Assembly: GCA_013152415.1 (NCBI GenBank)
Contig: JAADGI010000006.1
Span: 1-64,000 of the forward strand
Reading direction: 5' to 3'
DNA: 64,000 bases
DNA from: Gammaproteobacteria bacterium
Lineage (GTDB): Bacteria > Pseudomonadota > Gammaproteobacteria > HyVt-429
How positions within the stretch are numbered: the first letter of the stretch is position 1; every line of letters starts with the position of its first letter. A program made the translations under genes and the position numbers. Shown piece after piece: positions 51,598 through 61,675 of the stretch. Under the pieces are notes generated by a model. That model searched no databases. It saw only the letters and a program-made list of their open reading frames with translations, and had not been told where the DNA came from.

Positions 51598-52365
51598 ATG
51601 CGCTTCTCGATCTCTATCATTGTCCCAACCTACAATGAACGCCCCAACATCGAGTTATTCGTATCAGAGTTGTTCGAAACTCTTAAACCACATCAAGATA
51701 TTGATGCTGAATTGATTGTGGTGGATGATAACTCACCGGATGGAACGGCGGCGGCTGTCCGCGCCTTGGCCAGCGACTATCCAGTTAAGGCCATTTGCCG
51801 GCCTGGAAAACAGGGCCTCGGGACAGCCGTAATGGAGGGTTTTGCCGCGTCAAACCGACCCCTAGTAGCGGTAATGGATGGGGACCTTAGCCATGACCCT
51901 GCTGTGTTACCACAAATGATACGTGCTACGGCCGATAACGATCTGGCAGTAGGCAGCCGTTTCGGCGAGCAAAGTCGAGTGGAGCAATGGACCTTTGGCC
52001 GCAAGTGGCTGTCTTTAGCCGGTGTGGCCGTGGCCCGGCAATTGACGGGTCTGCAAGACCCCTTATCCGGTTATTTTTGTTTGCGTCGATCTGTACTGGA
52101 CTCCATGCGCTATCCCCTGGTATCACCCGGCTACAAGATTCTCTTGGAAATTATGATGAGCAAGGGGGTGCACACCCACCGCTCATTCGACTATACATTC
52201 CGCAAACGACAGTTCAGCACAAGTAAACTGAATCACAGGGAATACATACTCTTTATAAATCAATTGGTGGTTTTTGGATTTAGAAAGTTAGTGAGCCGAC
52301 CATCCGAACAACCTGGTGGGAAAACGGCTGACCACCGATCCGTAACCCGTTCGGGAAAAAATTAA
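51598..52365 (+). CDS. polyprenol phosphomannose synthase-like glycosyltransferase
   Basis: The family 2 glycosyltransferase has 255 residues: FSISIIVPTYNERPNIELFV, LIVVDDNSPDGTAAAV and MDGDLSHDPAVLPQM (the DxD-like metal site) match dolichol-phosphate mannosyltransferase (DPM1-like). It has no clear C-terminal membrane helices. It may make polyprenyl-phosphate sugars for surface glycosylation. It immediately precedes a radical SAM gene, so the two probably share a pathway. Confidence 0.88.
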   Translation: MRFSISIIVPTYNERPNIELFVSELFETLKPHQDIDAELIVVDDNSPDGTAAAVRALASDYPVKAICRPGKQGLGTAVMEGFAASNRPLVAVMDGDLSHDPAVLPQMIRATADNDLAVGSRFGEQSRVEQWTFGRKWLSLAGVAVARQLTGLQDPLSGYFCLRRSVLDSMRYPLVSPGYKILLEIMMSKGVHTHRSFDYTFRKRQFSTSKLNHREYILFINQLVVFGFRKLVSRPSEQPGGKTADHRSVTRSGKN

Positions 52366-52370
52366 CGCTT

Positions 52371-53396
52371 ATGGGTTCTTTTCTCAACCGATTAAACATC
52401 GCACGGGACTTTCTTGGGGGTCGGAAACGCTCCACCGGGGCGCCCCTGGAATTATCAATCGAGCTAACAAGCGAATGCAACCTGAAGTGTTGCATGTGTC
52501 CACGTGATGATAATACACAGCGTGGCCTGGGTTATATGACATTTGAGACCTTTTGCCGGATTATTGACGAAACAGCGGCAGGCCTTGAATTTGCCTATCT
52601 GCATCTGGCAGGAGAGCCTTTACTGCATCCGGAGTTCGAGCGCTTTATTAACTACGCTGCAGAACACGGGGTCCACACCGGTATATCAACTAATGGCACC
52701 ATTTTAAGCAAGCGACGCGCAAAACGACTCCTGGCTTCGTCCCTGGATACCCTTATCATTTCCATCGACGGCACAGATGCGGAAACCTACAAACACATAC
52801 GTGGAGCAAACAGCTTTAACAAGGTAGTTCGAAATACCGAGGGGTTCCTGGATCTAAAAGAAGAAACGGCTAAGGGTCCTTTTGTTGTCATTCAAATGAT
52901 CTGTATGGAGGAAAACCACCGACAAGCGAAAGAGTTCTGTCAACGCTGGAAGCGACCGGGTGTGAACGCAGTACGACTTAAGCGATTTTTTAACTTTGCC
53001 GGCCAGGTGGCAGACCTGAGTCCGGAAGTCAGCGACAAAATCACTGCAAATGACAAGCCCCCAAAACCATGCATGCTTCCCTGGCGACAATTGGCCTTTT
53101 ATTATGATGGAACTGCCGTGGCATGCTGTCACGACTTTCTACACGAAACCGAGCTAGGCAATATCCACCAGCATTCACTGGATGAAATCTGGAACAGTGC
53201 TGCCATGCAAGAAATTCGACAGTGCCATACGGAAGGCCGACAAAATGAAGTGAATCTCTGTGCCGGTTGCAATCAACCGGAGATCTCACTCATCCAGATA
53301 ATGGGGCTAACCCTTCTCAACGGGCGCCTGGCAAAACGCAGTCTTATCGCCGCTGAGCGTATTGCCAATCGTTTAGGCCTGGGCCCCTTGTACTGA
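52371..53396 (+). CDS. radical SAM protein with SPASM domain
   Basis: The protein has 341 residues. The radical SAM motif is ECNLKCCMCPRDDN (CxxxCxxC near residues 36-44), followed by AGEPLLHPEFERF. The C-terminal SPASM-like region has CMLPWRQLAFYYDGTAVACC, DIHQHSLDEIWN-like ILQHSLDEIWN and CAGCNQPE, binding one or two extra iron-sulfur clusters. Many such proteins modify peptides or sugars. There is no peptide precursor nearby, so the substrate is unknown. It lies six bases after the glycosyltransferase gene. Confidence 0.9.
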   Translation: MGSFLNRLNIARDFLGGRKRSTGAPLELSIELTSECNLKCCMCPRDDNTQRGLGYMTFETFCRIIDETAAGLEFAYLHLAGEPLLHPEFERFINYAAEHGVHTGISTNGTILSKRRAKRLLASSLDTLIISIDGTDAETYKHIRGANSFNKVVRNTEGFLDLKEETAKGPFVVIQMICMEENHRQAKEFCQRWKRPGVNAVRLKRFFNFAGQVADLSPEVSDKITANDKPPKPCMLPWRQLAFYYDGTAVACCHDFLHETELGNIHQHSLDEIWNSAAMQEIRQCHTEGRQNEVNLCAGCNQPEISLIQIMGLTLLNGRLAKRSLIAAERIANRLGLGPLY

Positions 53397-53474
53397 GTGT
53401 GCTGGCCGTTAAGTTTATAGGGTTTGAGAAAAACCGTTAGCAAACCTTAAACACCCAAGCGGTGCTTGAGCGTA

Positions 53475-53867
53475 TTATCTCTGAACCCATTCAAGCGCGT
53501 CACTTTCTTTTTTGAATACACGTACAAGCTTGGTTGAGTTTCTCGAAAGAGATCTATACGCCTCATACATCCTAACAAGCCCATATGCCAGATTTGAAGA
53601 AACGATAAATGCCAGTTTAGTGCTAATATTTTTACTGTCCGTTGTTGAGGCAATACTGCCAATCCTTTTTAATCCACTCGCAGTAAGCTTTATACTTGCA
53701 ATGCCGGTAAAGTTAATTATTTCATTAAAACCATGGTACTCACTCTTACTTTGAATATTTTTCTGATATTCCTTTAAACCTTCAATAAAATCCATATCAG
53801 TAGCATCACCTTCCCATGTTGTTATGAGGAGCCTGGCTTCAACATCTACAATGTGTTTGGCTGGCAT
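53475..53867 (-). CDS. STAS/SpoIIAA-like protein
   Basis: The protein has 130 residues resembling the SpoIIAA-like (STAS/SEC14) single-domain family: an N-terminal strand IVDVEARLLITTWEGDATDM, a helix, and the C-terminal MYEAYRSLSRNSTKLVRVFK segment. Partners are unknown. It lies alone between the radical SAM gene and a palindromic-repeat copy. Confidence 0.75.
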   Translation of the reverse strand: MPAKHIVDVEARLLITTWEGDATDMDFIEGLKEYQKNIQSKSEYHGFNEIINFTGIASIKLTASGLKRIGSIASTTDSKNISTKLAFIVSSNLAYGLVRMYEAYRSLSRNSTKLVRVFKKESDALEWVQR

Positions 53868-53886
53868 GTGTTTCTATACCTGGGAC

Positions 53887-54026
53887 TTACTAAGAAAAAT
53901 AAAAGTTAGCCGACATCCTTTATCAGCGGGTGTTGGCAGCATGGACGCTGCCATCAGGCGTACAGGGACGTATTCACCGCGCCCCGCTGATGAAGGATGC
54001 CGGCTAACCAATGAACTCATTAGTAA
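53887..54026. repeat. full copy of the ~140-bp palindromic repeat (downstream of the opp operon)
   Basis: Arm A, TTACTAAGAAAAATAAAAGT, leads in; GCCGACATCCTTTATCAGCG and the inverse CGCTGATGAAGGATGCCGGC bracket a core with GGCAGC...GCTGCC and GTACAGGGACGTATTCACCG; the exit arm B is AATGAACTCATTAGTAA. The whole can fold into a long hairpin. The partner copy at 60337 has arms in the reverse arrangement around a core in the same orientation. The remaining 54027-54200 shows nothing coding. Confidence 0.9.
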
Positions 54027-54200
54027 GCCCAACAATGACCCACAAAACAGGTTGCCGGACGGGGCGCATTGCCACGACCTTATATTCAATATAGACCCAA
54101 ATAGCCGGCAGGGATGCCCTGCCCGGTCGAGCACGCGGCTGAATTGACCATCATAGGGTTTTTTGGAGAAACCCCCAGACCCGGGGGCAATATTTATGCC

Positions 54201-55199
54201 CTAATGTAGATGACACCACACCCCATGGGCCTCACGGCCCTCACCAGACTGATTAAGTTCAGGCTCAAGGCTACGACACTGGTCCATAACCTGAGGACAG
54301 CGGGTATGGAAGCGGCAGCCAGTGGGGGGATGCAGGGGTGACGGAACATCACCGCTTAGGGGCACCACATCATGGCCGATATCGGGGTCGGGGATGGGAT
54401 TGGCGGCGATGAGGGCTTGGGTATAGGGGTGCTTGGGCGACATAAACAGCTCATCCACCGGTGCCATCTCCACCACCTTACCCAAATACATCACTGCCAC
54501 CCGATCGGCAATGTGGTGCACTACATTGAGATCATGGGCGATAAACAAATAGGCCATACCAAATTCCTCCTGCAAGGCCTTGAGCAAGTTGATAATCTGG
54601 GCCTGTATAGAGACATCCAGGGCAGATACCGCCTCATCACAAACAATGAACTTGGGATTCAAAGCCAGGGCCCGAGCGATACCAATACGTTGGCGTTGAC
54701 CACCGGAAAACTCATGGGGGTAACGTTGACGTGTGTCCGGGGCCAAACCAACCCGTTCCAACAATTCATCAATACGCTGTTCGTACTCTTTGCCTTTAAC
54801 AAGGCCATGAACCCGCAAAGGTTCACCAATAATGTTACCCACGCTCATACGTGGATTGAGTGAACTATAAGGATCTTGGAAAATGATTTGCATATGCTGG
54901 CGCATGGTACGCAGGGCCGTGCGCCCCAAACCGATAATATCTTCGCCATCAAACTGCACCTGCCCCGAGGTAGGCTCGATAAGTCTCAACACACATCGCG
55001 CCGCAGTCGTCTTGCCACAACCCGATTCCCCCACCAACCCCAGAGTTTCGCCAGGGTAGACTTCAAATGACACCCCATCGACGGCCTGCACCTGATCGGT
55101 AACACGCGAAAAGACGCCGCTGTGTACCGGAAAGTACTTTGTCAGGCCCTCCACCTTCAACAGGGGTGTGCCATCTTTTAATATTCTTTTCTGGCTCAC
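54201..55199 (-). CDS. oppF: oligopeptide ABC transporter ATP-binding protein F
   Basis: The protein has 332 residues with a complete ABC domain: Walker [18 protein letters not shown]-loop [16 protein letters not shown], signature [19 protein letters not shown], Walker [15 protein letters not shown] and H-loop [13 protein letters not shown]. The C-terminal oligopeptide domain ends in [18 protein letters not shown] start at 55199 overlaps oppD's stop by four bases. It is one of two ATPases with OppD. Confidence 0.95.
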   Translation of the reverse strand: MSQKRILKDGTPLLKVEGLTKYFPVHSGVFSRVTDQVQAVDGVSFEVYPGETLGLVGESGCGKTTAARCVLRLIEPTSGQVQFDGEDIIGLGRTALRTMRQHMQIIFQDPYSSLNPRMSVGNIIGEPLRVHGLVKGKEYEQRIDELLERVGLAPDTRQRYPHEFSGGQRQRIGIARALALNPKFIVCDEAVSALDVSIQAQIINLLKALQEEFGMAYLFIAHDLNVVHHIADRVAVMYLGKVVEMAPVDELFMSPKHPYTQALIAANPIPDPDIGHDVVPLSGDVPSPLHPPTGCRFHTRCPQVMDQCRSLEPELNQSGEGREAHGVWCHLH

Positions 55200-56206
55200 T
55201 TTTCCTGCTCCTCCTGGTTTAACCAGCAGGCTACCTGGTGTCCATCAGCCAAACGAATGGGCTGGGGATGCTCACTATGACAACGGTCCATCACCCTGGG
55301 GCAGCGGGTGGAAAACCGACAACCCAAGGGAAACTCACGGGGCGAAGGCACGGTACCTTCAATGGAGGCCAATGGATGCCCACGTTGGGCCGGTGTAGGG
55401 ATAGATTCGAGTAGGGCACGGGTATAGGGATGGCTGGGTGATTTAAACAGTGTCCTGACGGTGGCCCGTTCTACTATTTCACCGGCATACATCACCATCA
55501 CCCGGCTACTAAAGTGGGCCACAACCCCGAGGTTATGGGTGATGAGCAGTATGGCCATGCCCATCTCATCTTGTAACTGTTTGAGCAAACCAAGGATCTG
55601 GGCCTGAATGGTGACATCAAGTGCAGTGGTCGGTTCGTCGGCGATCAGCAGATCAGGCTTACAGGCCAGGGCCATAGCAATCATCACCCGTTGTTTCATG
55701 CCGCCGGATAGCTCATGAGGATATTGATCGATGCGTTGTTGGGGTGAAGGAATTCCAACCTTTTCCAACAAGTCCAATATCTGCCTACGATTCTGTGCCG
55801 CCTTGCCACCAAAGTGGGTCACCAGGACCTCGCCAATCTGATTACCAATGGTGAACACAGGGTTGAGCGAGGTCATAGGTTCTTGAAAGATCATACCCAC
55901 ACGCCGACCCCGTATAGCCTGCAATTGTACTGTGGGCATATTGACGATCTCATTACCCACCAATCGAATACTGCCACTATCCACACGGCCAGGGTAATCA
56001 ACCAAACCCATAATGGCCAAGGCAGTCACCGACTTGCCACAACCCGACTCCCCTACCAGGGCTACTGTCTCACCGGCATGGATTTGAAAACTTACATCAT
56101 GCACCATATTGACCCGGCCTTGCTCGGTGCCAAAGGAGACATTGAGCGCACTCACATCCAATACGGGTGCTTGACCGGTCTGGCTTATGGGATCGGGCGT
56201 AGCCAC
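55196..56206 (-). CDS. oppD: oligopeptide ABC transporter ATP-binding protein D
   Basis: The protein has 336 residues: Walker [19 protein letters not shown]-loop [14 protein letters not shown], signature [19 protein letters not shown], Walker [14 protein letters not shown] and the C-terminal [14 protein letters not shown] typical of OppD. The GTG start overlaps the oppC stop (TAGTGG), and the stop overlaps oppF. Confidence 0.95.
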   Translation of the reverse strand: MATPDPISQTGQAPVLDVSALNVSFGTEQGRVNMVHDVSFQIHAGETVALVGESGCGKSVTALAIMGLVDYPGRVDSGSIRLVGNEIVNMPTVQLQAIRGRRVGMIFQEPMTSLNPVFTIGNQIGEVLVTHFGGKAAQNRRQILDLLEKVGIPSPQQRIDQYPHELSGGMKQRVMIAMALACKPDLLIADEPTTALDVTIQAQILGLLKQLQDEMGMAILLITHNLGVVAHFSSRVMVMYAGEIVERATVRTLFKSPSHPYTRALLESIPTPAQRGHPLASIEGTVPSPREFPLGCRFSTRCPRVMDRCHSEHPQPIRLADGHQVACWLNQEEQEK

Positions 56207-57189
56207 TAACGCTGCCTCAACTTGGGATTAAGGGCTTCACGCATGCCCTCACCCACCAAATTAAAGGCGAGTACCACCACCAATATAGCCAGACCAGGGA
56301 TAAAAAACAGCCACGGGGCATCGAATATAAAACCCTTGCCATCGGACAAAATATTGCCCCAGGTCGCAAAAGGTGGCTGCACCCCGAAGCCCAGAAAGCT
56401 GAGTGCAGATTCGGTCAAGATGGCGGTGGCCACACCAATGGTGGCCGATACCAATACCGGGGCGATGGCGTTGGGGACCATATGCAAAAAAATGATGCGC
56501 CGTTCAGGCAGACCCATGGCCTGGGCGGCCACCACAAAATCCTGCTCACGTAAGGCAAGAAATTCAGCCCGCACAAAACGGGCGGTACCCATCCAGCTGG
56601 TAACACCGATAACAATCATGATGTTGTATATACTGGGAGGCAAGAGTGCCACTACCGTCAGAATGAGAAAGAATGTTGGAAAACACAACATCACATCGGT
56701 AAAACGCATAATTAAGGTATCGACCGTCATGATGCCCAAACGTAGCTTGCCGTAATATCCTGCCAAACCACCCAACAAAATTCCAATAAATACAGATATC
56801 CCCACCGCAATAAAACCAATGGACAAAGATACAAATGAGCCCTGCAACATTCGTGCAAACACATCTCGACCCAACTCATCAGTGCCCAATATATAAACAC
56901 CCAGTAAAGGCCTGGTGTCTACAGGGACCAAGGTAGAAACTTGGGACAGGGGTGACTTAAATTTATCCACCAAATTCACTGTAGAGGGATCGAACACCAC
57001 CCACCACTCAGTTAGAGCCTTACCGGCAACCGCCATAAACAACAACAAAACCAATACAACCAAACCCACCATAGCCAATCGGTCCCGCTTAAAAAGTCTC
57101 CAGAATTCGTCAAATGGTGTCTCGTATATCACAGCCTGTGCAGCCCTATCCGGCGACCCGTTGTGCCTGTTTTTTTCTGCTTCACCCAT
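56206..57189 (-). CDS. oppC: oligopeptide ABC transporter permease C
   Basis: The protein has 327 residues: an N-terminal OppC extension with a membrane helix, then a BPD_transp_1 domain with the EAA-like loop EQDFVVAAQAMGLPERRIIFLHMVPNAIAP and five to six helices. The ATG at 57189 lies two codons after a TTG at 57195 that overlaps oppB's stop. Confidence 0.93.
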   Translation of the reverse strand: MGEAEKNRHNGSPDRAAQAVIYETPFDEFWRLFKRDRLAMVGLVVLVLLLFMAVAGKALTEWWVVFDPSTVNLVDKFKSPLSQVSTLVPVDTRPLLGVYILGTDELGRDVFARMLQGSFVSLSIGFIAVGISVFIGILLGGLAGYYGKLRLGIMTVDTLIMRFTDVMLCFPTFFLILTVVALLPPSIYNIMIVIGVTSWMGTARFVRAEFLALREQDFVVAAQAMGLPERRIIFLHMVPNAIAPVLVSATIGVATAILTESALSFLGFGVQPPFATWGNILSDGKGFIFDAPWLFFIPGLAILVVVLAFNLVGEGMREALNPKLRQR

Positions 57190-57191
57190 GG

Positions 57192-58154
57192 TCAATGCAA
57201 TCGGATGCGTGGGTCTGCCACCGCATATAATAAATCGGACACGAAAGTACCCGCCAAGGTCAAGGCGGCAGCAATAAAGTTAATCGTCAATATCACTGGA
57301 AAGTCACGGGATAAAATGGCGTCATAGCCCAAACGTCCCAAACCGGGCCAGGCAAAAATTTGCTCGAATATCACTGACCCGCCGATGAGGCCGGGCAACA
57401 AAAAACCAAACATGGTTACAAAGGGTAACAATGCATTGCGCAAAGCATGATGATAAATTACCTGATCCTCAGGAAGGCCCTTGGCACGGGCAGTGCGCAC
57501 ATAATCCTGTCCTATCACCTCCAGCATTTGTGAACGCACATAACGAGACAGCACGGCGATACCCCCAAGTGCGGACATCAAGGATGGGATCACCAGATGC
57601 CAGATACGATCCATGCCCTGGAACCAGGGCATGGCATCCTCCATGCCGAATGTGCGCATCCCAATGACGGGTACACCTAGCACGGCGACCACCCATAATA
57701 TCGCCAGATAGGATAAAAAGAACCCAGGTACTGAGATCAAGGTATAGGCAATAAAGGCGGTACTTCGGTCATAGATCGAGCCTCGCCTGATCGCGGCCTT
57801 TATCCCGGTTGGGAACGATAAGGTCCAGACGATGATAGTGGCCAAAATAAACAAGGGCAAAGAATTGAGAAACCGGTCCCAAATCTTGGGTAACACAGGT
57901 TGGCTGTCTTTAAAGGACTTCAGCTCACCACTCAATAAGTCCCGCATCCAATAGGCATACTGCAAATGTAAAGGCTCATCCAAATGAAAGGCCTTGCGAA
58001 TCTTGACGATGTCCTCCGGTTTCATACGCGGATTAGAAGGATCAACCTGGGTGGGTTCACCCGGTGCCAAGTGCACCACTCCATGGGCTATAACCGAGAC
58101 AATGAAAAGCAACACCAAACGCTGCAATAAATTGCGTAATATGTAGGACCACAT
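57192..58154 (-). CDS. oppB: oligopeptide ABC transporter permease B
   Basis: The protein has 320 residues: an N-terminal membrane helix with RNLLQRLVLLFIVSVIAHGVV, and BPD_transp_1 with the EAA loop GQDYVRTARAKGLPEDQVIYHHALRNALLPFVTM. It is the first permease after the substrate-binding protein in an operon of five genes. Confidence 0.94.
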   Translation of the reverse strand: MWSYILRNLLQRLVLLFIVSVIAHGVVHLAPGEPTQVDPSNPRMKPEDIVKIRKAFHLDEPLHLQYAYWMRDLLSGELKSFKDSQPVLPKIWDRFLNSLPLFILATIIVWTLSFPTGIKAAIRRGSIYDRSTAFIAYTLISVPGFFLSYLAILWVVAVLGVPVIGMRTFGMEDAMPWFQGMDRIWHLVIPSLMSALGGIAVLSRYVRSQMLEVIGQDYVRTARAKGLPEDQVIYHHALRNALLPFVTMFGFLLPGLIGGSVIFEQIFAWPGLGRLGYDAILSRDFPVILTINFIAAALTLAGTFVSDLLYAVADPRIRLH

Positions 58155-58211
58155 CAGACCATTCCCACTTCAGGAATTCTAAAAAACTTGGTTGAATTTC
58201 CGATCAACTGT

Positions 58212-60314
58212 CTATTTGAATTCTGGAACATGCTCAAGTTTTTTCCATTTGTTAAATGAGTAATAAATGCTTCCAGACCGGCTAGGTGTAATCTTCGTAT
58301 AACTGCCATCCTTTTTCATCATAACAATCTTTTTGTCCAATACTTCTGTTGCCCGAGGTGCAAACAAGAAAGTGTAAGGCTGATCATTGGCAATCTGTCG
58401 ATGTAATCGGTGGGTCAACTCACGCTGTTTATCGATGTCGTATTCTTTACGAATCCGAACAATTAGCTCATCCGCTTCGGCACTGTTGTAGCCTACAAAA
58501 TTCAATTTTTGTGGGCCCGCCTCACTGGAGTGCCATAGCTGAAAAAGATCGGGGTCCTGACTCAGACTCCAACCCAGCACTACGGCATCAAATTTTCCTG
58601 GATTGATAAAGTCTTGCAAAAATACCGCCCACTCAAATAACTGGGTATTGCACTTTACACCAATCTTCTTCCAGGCATTCTGGGCAATGGTCACCACGGC
58701 CTTGCGAATAGGATTCCCATTATTGGTAAGCAGGTTAAATTCCAATAACTTGCCGTCTTTTTCCATCCAGCCATCCGCGTTCTTTTTCCAACCCAACTCA
58801 TTGAGCAGCCTTATCGCTCCTTCCGGGTCATAGGCTAACGGCTGAATGGATTGATCATACCATTGAGTATTCTTGGGATAGGGACCAGTAACACGCTCAG
58901 CCTCGTCATAGAGTATGTACTTAATAATCTCCCTCACATCAATGGCCATACCCAGGGCCTTACGCAATAGAGGGTCCTTGAATAAAGGCAATCTGTTATT
59001 GTAACCGATATAGGTGTAACCAAAACCCAGGCTGGTAAAATTCTGGTAGCGCTTATCCTTTTTATATCGGGCAATCTGATGGGGGCGTGCCGAATAACGA
59101 TCTACGGCACCACTACGAAATTCCACTTCCTGGGTAAGCTTGTCAGGAATAATGCGGTAAAAATAATCTTTGTACTGGGGCGCACCCTCCCAGTAATCCT
59201 CATTACGCCGAAGATGAATCATCTCATCACTCTGCCACTCCACAAATCGGTAAGGCCCCACGCCCACCGGGTGACGGCTAAATTCGCTCTCACGCATACC
59301 AAAGGTTTTGCGCAGTTCTGGTGAGATATTGCGCCGCTCCATCTCTTTTTTTAGCTCCACATCATTGAGTAGATGCTCGGGTATGATACCCATCATCCAG
59401 GCATTAATGGCGGGGGAAAACAATCGCTTGTACACCACCCTAACGGTATAGGGATCAAGGATTTCTATTTTCTTTACAGGCTCAAAATCAGAAGTACGGG
59501 GTGACAGGTTTTTGGGGTTCATGATGGCGTCATAAGTGAACTTAACATCCCCAGCATCAAATTCCTGGCCGTCATGGAACTTAACACCCTTGCGAAGTTT
59601 GAATTCAATAATGGGATTGTGCTCAAAAACGGGCACCCACTGTGGAAATTGTGATCTAACGGCCTCGCGCCTTTCATTTGGCTCCACCTCGACCCAACGA
59701 TCGTAAGGTGCACTATCGGCATATTGGGCACCGATCACGGGAATCAGTTTCTCAAATAGATCCTGATCCACACCTCTAAGTGATATCTCGATACGCTCGG
59801 GTATACGCAAATGCAGCTTGACAGTTTGAGCCTTATCATCTTTACCCGGGAGGCTGATATCTTCTGAACGTTCTTCAGCGGCGACACGACGTAGGCCCAT
59901 CACCTGATCCTTCAGGCCGGGTATGAGCCCCGATGCGATTGCCCGGCGCAGGCGTTGTTCCAGAGTGACAGCCGTAACAGGTGTGCCATCGATAAAACGG
60001 GCACCGGATATAACGGCCAAATAAGCCTTTTCTGTTACCTGCCATTCGGTAGCAAGACGGCCCCGTAGATTAAGGTTCTCATCAAGATCCAGCAATCCTT
60101 CAAAAACCAAGGTTGTGATATCACTGCTCGCGGAATCGGCCTGAATGATAGGATTGAGGATTTTGGCATCACCAATAGATGAATCGATAAATTTCTCGAC
60201 CCGAGAGGGGTTACCTACCGTCTGTGTCTCATAACTGGGCACCCAGAAATAAGACTGAATTAAAACTACCGTCACCACCAATGGTGCAACAATGAGTATT
60301 GTTTTAAGCTTCAT
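58212..60314 (-). CDS. oligopeptide-type ABC transporter substrate-binding protein
   Basis: The protein has 700 residues, longer than typical OppA/DppA (~540). The N-terminus is a signal/anchor (ILIVAPLVVTVVLIQSYFW). The SBP_bac_5 body contains YNNRLPLFKDPLLRKALGMA, and an insertion near residues 110-230 makes it resemble the YejA-like/dialkylglycine-family large binding proteins. The extra ~150 residues between strands may shield a large ligand. Located at the head of the opp operon and bracketed upstream by a palindromic repeat. Confidence 0.88.
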   Translation of the reverse strand: MKLKTILIVAPLVVTVVLIQSYFWVPSYETQTVGNPSRVEKFIDSSIGDAKILNPIIQADSASSDITTLVFEGLLDLDENLNLRGRLATEWQVTEKAYLAVISGARFIDGTPVTAVTLEQRLRRAIASGLIPGLKDQVMGLRRVAAEERSEDISLPGKDDKAQTVKLHLRIPERIEISLRGVDQDLFEKLIPVIGAQYADSAPYDRWVEVEPNERREAVRSQFPQWVPVFEHNPIIEFKLRKGVKFHDGQEFDAGDVKFTYDAIMNPKNLSPRTSDFEPVKKIEILDPYTVRVVYKRLFSPAINAWMMGIIPEHLLNDVELKKEMERRNISPELRKTFGMRESEFSRHPVGVGPYRFVEWQSDEMIHLRRNEDYWEGAPQYKDYFYRIIPDKLTQEVEFRSGAVDRYSARPHQIARYKKDKRYQNFTSLGFGYTYIGYNNRLPLFKDPLLRKALGMAIDVREIIKYILYDEAERVTGPYPKNTQWYDQSIQPLAYDPEGAIRLLNELGWKKNADGWMEKDGKLLEFNLLTNNGNPIRKAVVTIAQNAWKKIGVKCNTQLFEWAVFLQDFINPGKFDAVVLGWSLSQDPDLFQLWHSSEAGPQKLNFVGYNSAEADELIVRIRKEYDIDKQRELTHRLHRQIANDQPYTFLFAPRATEVLDKKIVMMKKDGSYTKITPSRSGSIYYSFNKWKKLEHVPEFK

Positions 60315-60336
60315 ACAGACTTTAACTATTACCTCT

Positions 60337-60475
60337 TAACTAAATGAGTTCATTGCTTACCCGACATCCTTTATCAGCGGGTGTTGGCAGCATGGACGCT
60401 GCCATCAAGCGTACAGGGACGTACTCACCGCGTCCCGCTGATGAAGGATGTCGGGTAACTTTCGTTTTCCTTAGT
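60337..60475. repeat. full copy of the ~140-bp palindromic repeat (upstream of the opp operon)
   Basis: The copy begins with arm B reversed (ACTAAATGAGTTCATTGCTT), has the same core orientation as the 53887 copy, and ends with arm A reversed (AACTTTCGTTTTCCTTAGTA). Thus the outer ends of the two copies are inverted around the opp operon while the cores are direct. Confidence 0.9.
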
Positions 60476-60808
60476 AACTTAACCCTTAAGGCAGTTCCCG
60501 CTAGCCTACCATGTCATGGCGATATTCCAACCAGAGCCAAAGCAGGCCTTGCTGTGGGTAGATTCCTGCCCAGATCATGCACCACTGCACTCCATACGAG
60601 CCAGACCAAATTTAATAGCACCCAAACTATCATGTCACGAGCCACACACAAACAACAGACCCACGATAACACTTATTGTGCATAAGCTATAAACAAGGTA
60701 TATAAGAGGGGGTCTGCCGTTAAGCTGCGCCAAAAAAGCAGTTATGGGTAAGGATGCTCATTACGGCATAGACAGAACATATAGACAAAATATTCTGAGG
60801 AAAAATAT
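60476..60808. other. 333-base leader region of fabI without a gene
   Basis: I see no coding sequence here. The ribosome site GAGGAAAAA lies just before fabI; the promoter was not identified with confidence. Confidence 0.5.
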
Positions 60809-61600
60809 ATGGGATTTCTGACCGGAAAACGGGCACTCATCGTCGGTATTGCCAGCGAAAGATCCATCGCCTGGGGTGTCGCCAAGGCCATGCACCGTGA
60901 GGGTGCAGAACTGGCCTACACCTATCAAAATGACAAATTAAAGACCCGAGTTGAAAAGGTCGCTACCCATACCCAATCCGACATCATTCTGCCCTGTGAT
61001 GTGAGCGATGACAACCAAATTGAATCGGTATTCAAAAGCCTGGATAATTACTGGGATGGACTGGACATCATCGTCCACTCCGTAGCCTTTGCGCCCCGTG
61101 AAGAACTGGATGGTTTGTACCTTGATGCCGTGACCCGGAATGGATTTAATACCGCCCACGAGATCAGCTCGTACAGCTTTGCCGCGCTGGCCAAGGCCGG
61201 TCGTGGCATGATGGCCGACCGAAACGGCGCCATGATCACCCTATCCTACATCGGTGCCGTACGCTCCATGCCGGGTTACAATATTATGGGCTTGGCCAAG
61301 GCCAGTCTGGAGGCCAATGTGCGCTACATGGCCCAGAGCCTGGGTCATGAGGGAATTCGCGTCAACGCCATATCCGCAGGCCCGATCAAAACTTTGGCTG
61401 CAGCGGGCATAAAAGGGTTCAAAAAGATGATCGATTTCTACGAAAAGACCGCGCCACTGGGACGTAGCGTCGATATTGATGAGGTAGGCAATGCTGCGGC
61501 ATTTCTCTGCTCAGACCTGGCCTCGGGGATCACCGCCGAAATCATGTATGTAGACGGTGGCTTTAATACGGTGGGAATTGGCGCCCAGATGGTCGAGTAA
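60809..61600 (+). CDS. fabI: enoyl-[acyl-carrier-protein] reductase (NADH)
   Basis: This 263-residue short-chain dehydrogenase starts [24 protein letters not shown] with the FabI-specific nucleotide loop, and has the catalytic Tyr/Lys as [20 protein letters not shown] (Tyr-x6-Lys) and [15 protein letters not shown]. It reduces enoyl-ACP in the final step of fatty acid elongation. GAGG precedes the ATG. It is full length. Confidence 0.96.
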   Translation: MGFLTGKRALIVGIASERSIAWGVAKAMHREGAELAYTYQNDKLKTRVEKVATHTQSDIILPCDVSDDNQIESVFKSLDNYWDGLDIIVHSVAFAPREELDGLYLDAVTRNGFNTAHEISSYSFAALAKAGRGMMADRNGAMITLSYIGAVRSMPGYNIMGLAKASLEANVRYMAQSLGHEGIRVNAISAGPIKTLAAAGIKGFKKMIDFYEKTAPLGRSVDIDEVGNAAAFLCSDLASGITAEIMYVDGGFNTVGIGAQMVE

Positions 61601-61675
61601 CAAAATTGGGTACTCCTGTAGATCAAGATGAGACCACCAGGGGTAGGGTGATTTTTGCTGTCCCGCCTGATTTTT

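Noticed and set aside
53887-60475. Opp operon as a classic composite transposon
   Set aside because: No transposase and no IS ends are present, and I see no clear target duplication at the outer arms. It is kept as a repeat-bracketed segment only.
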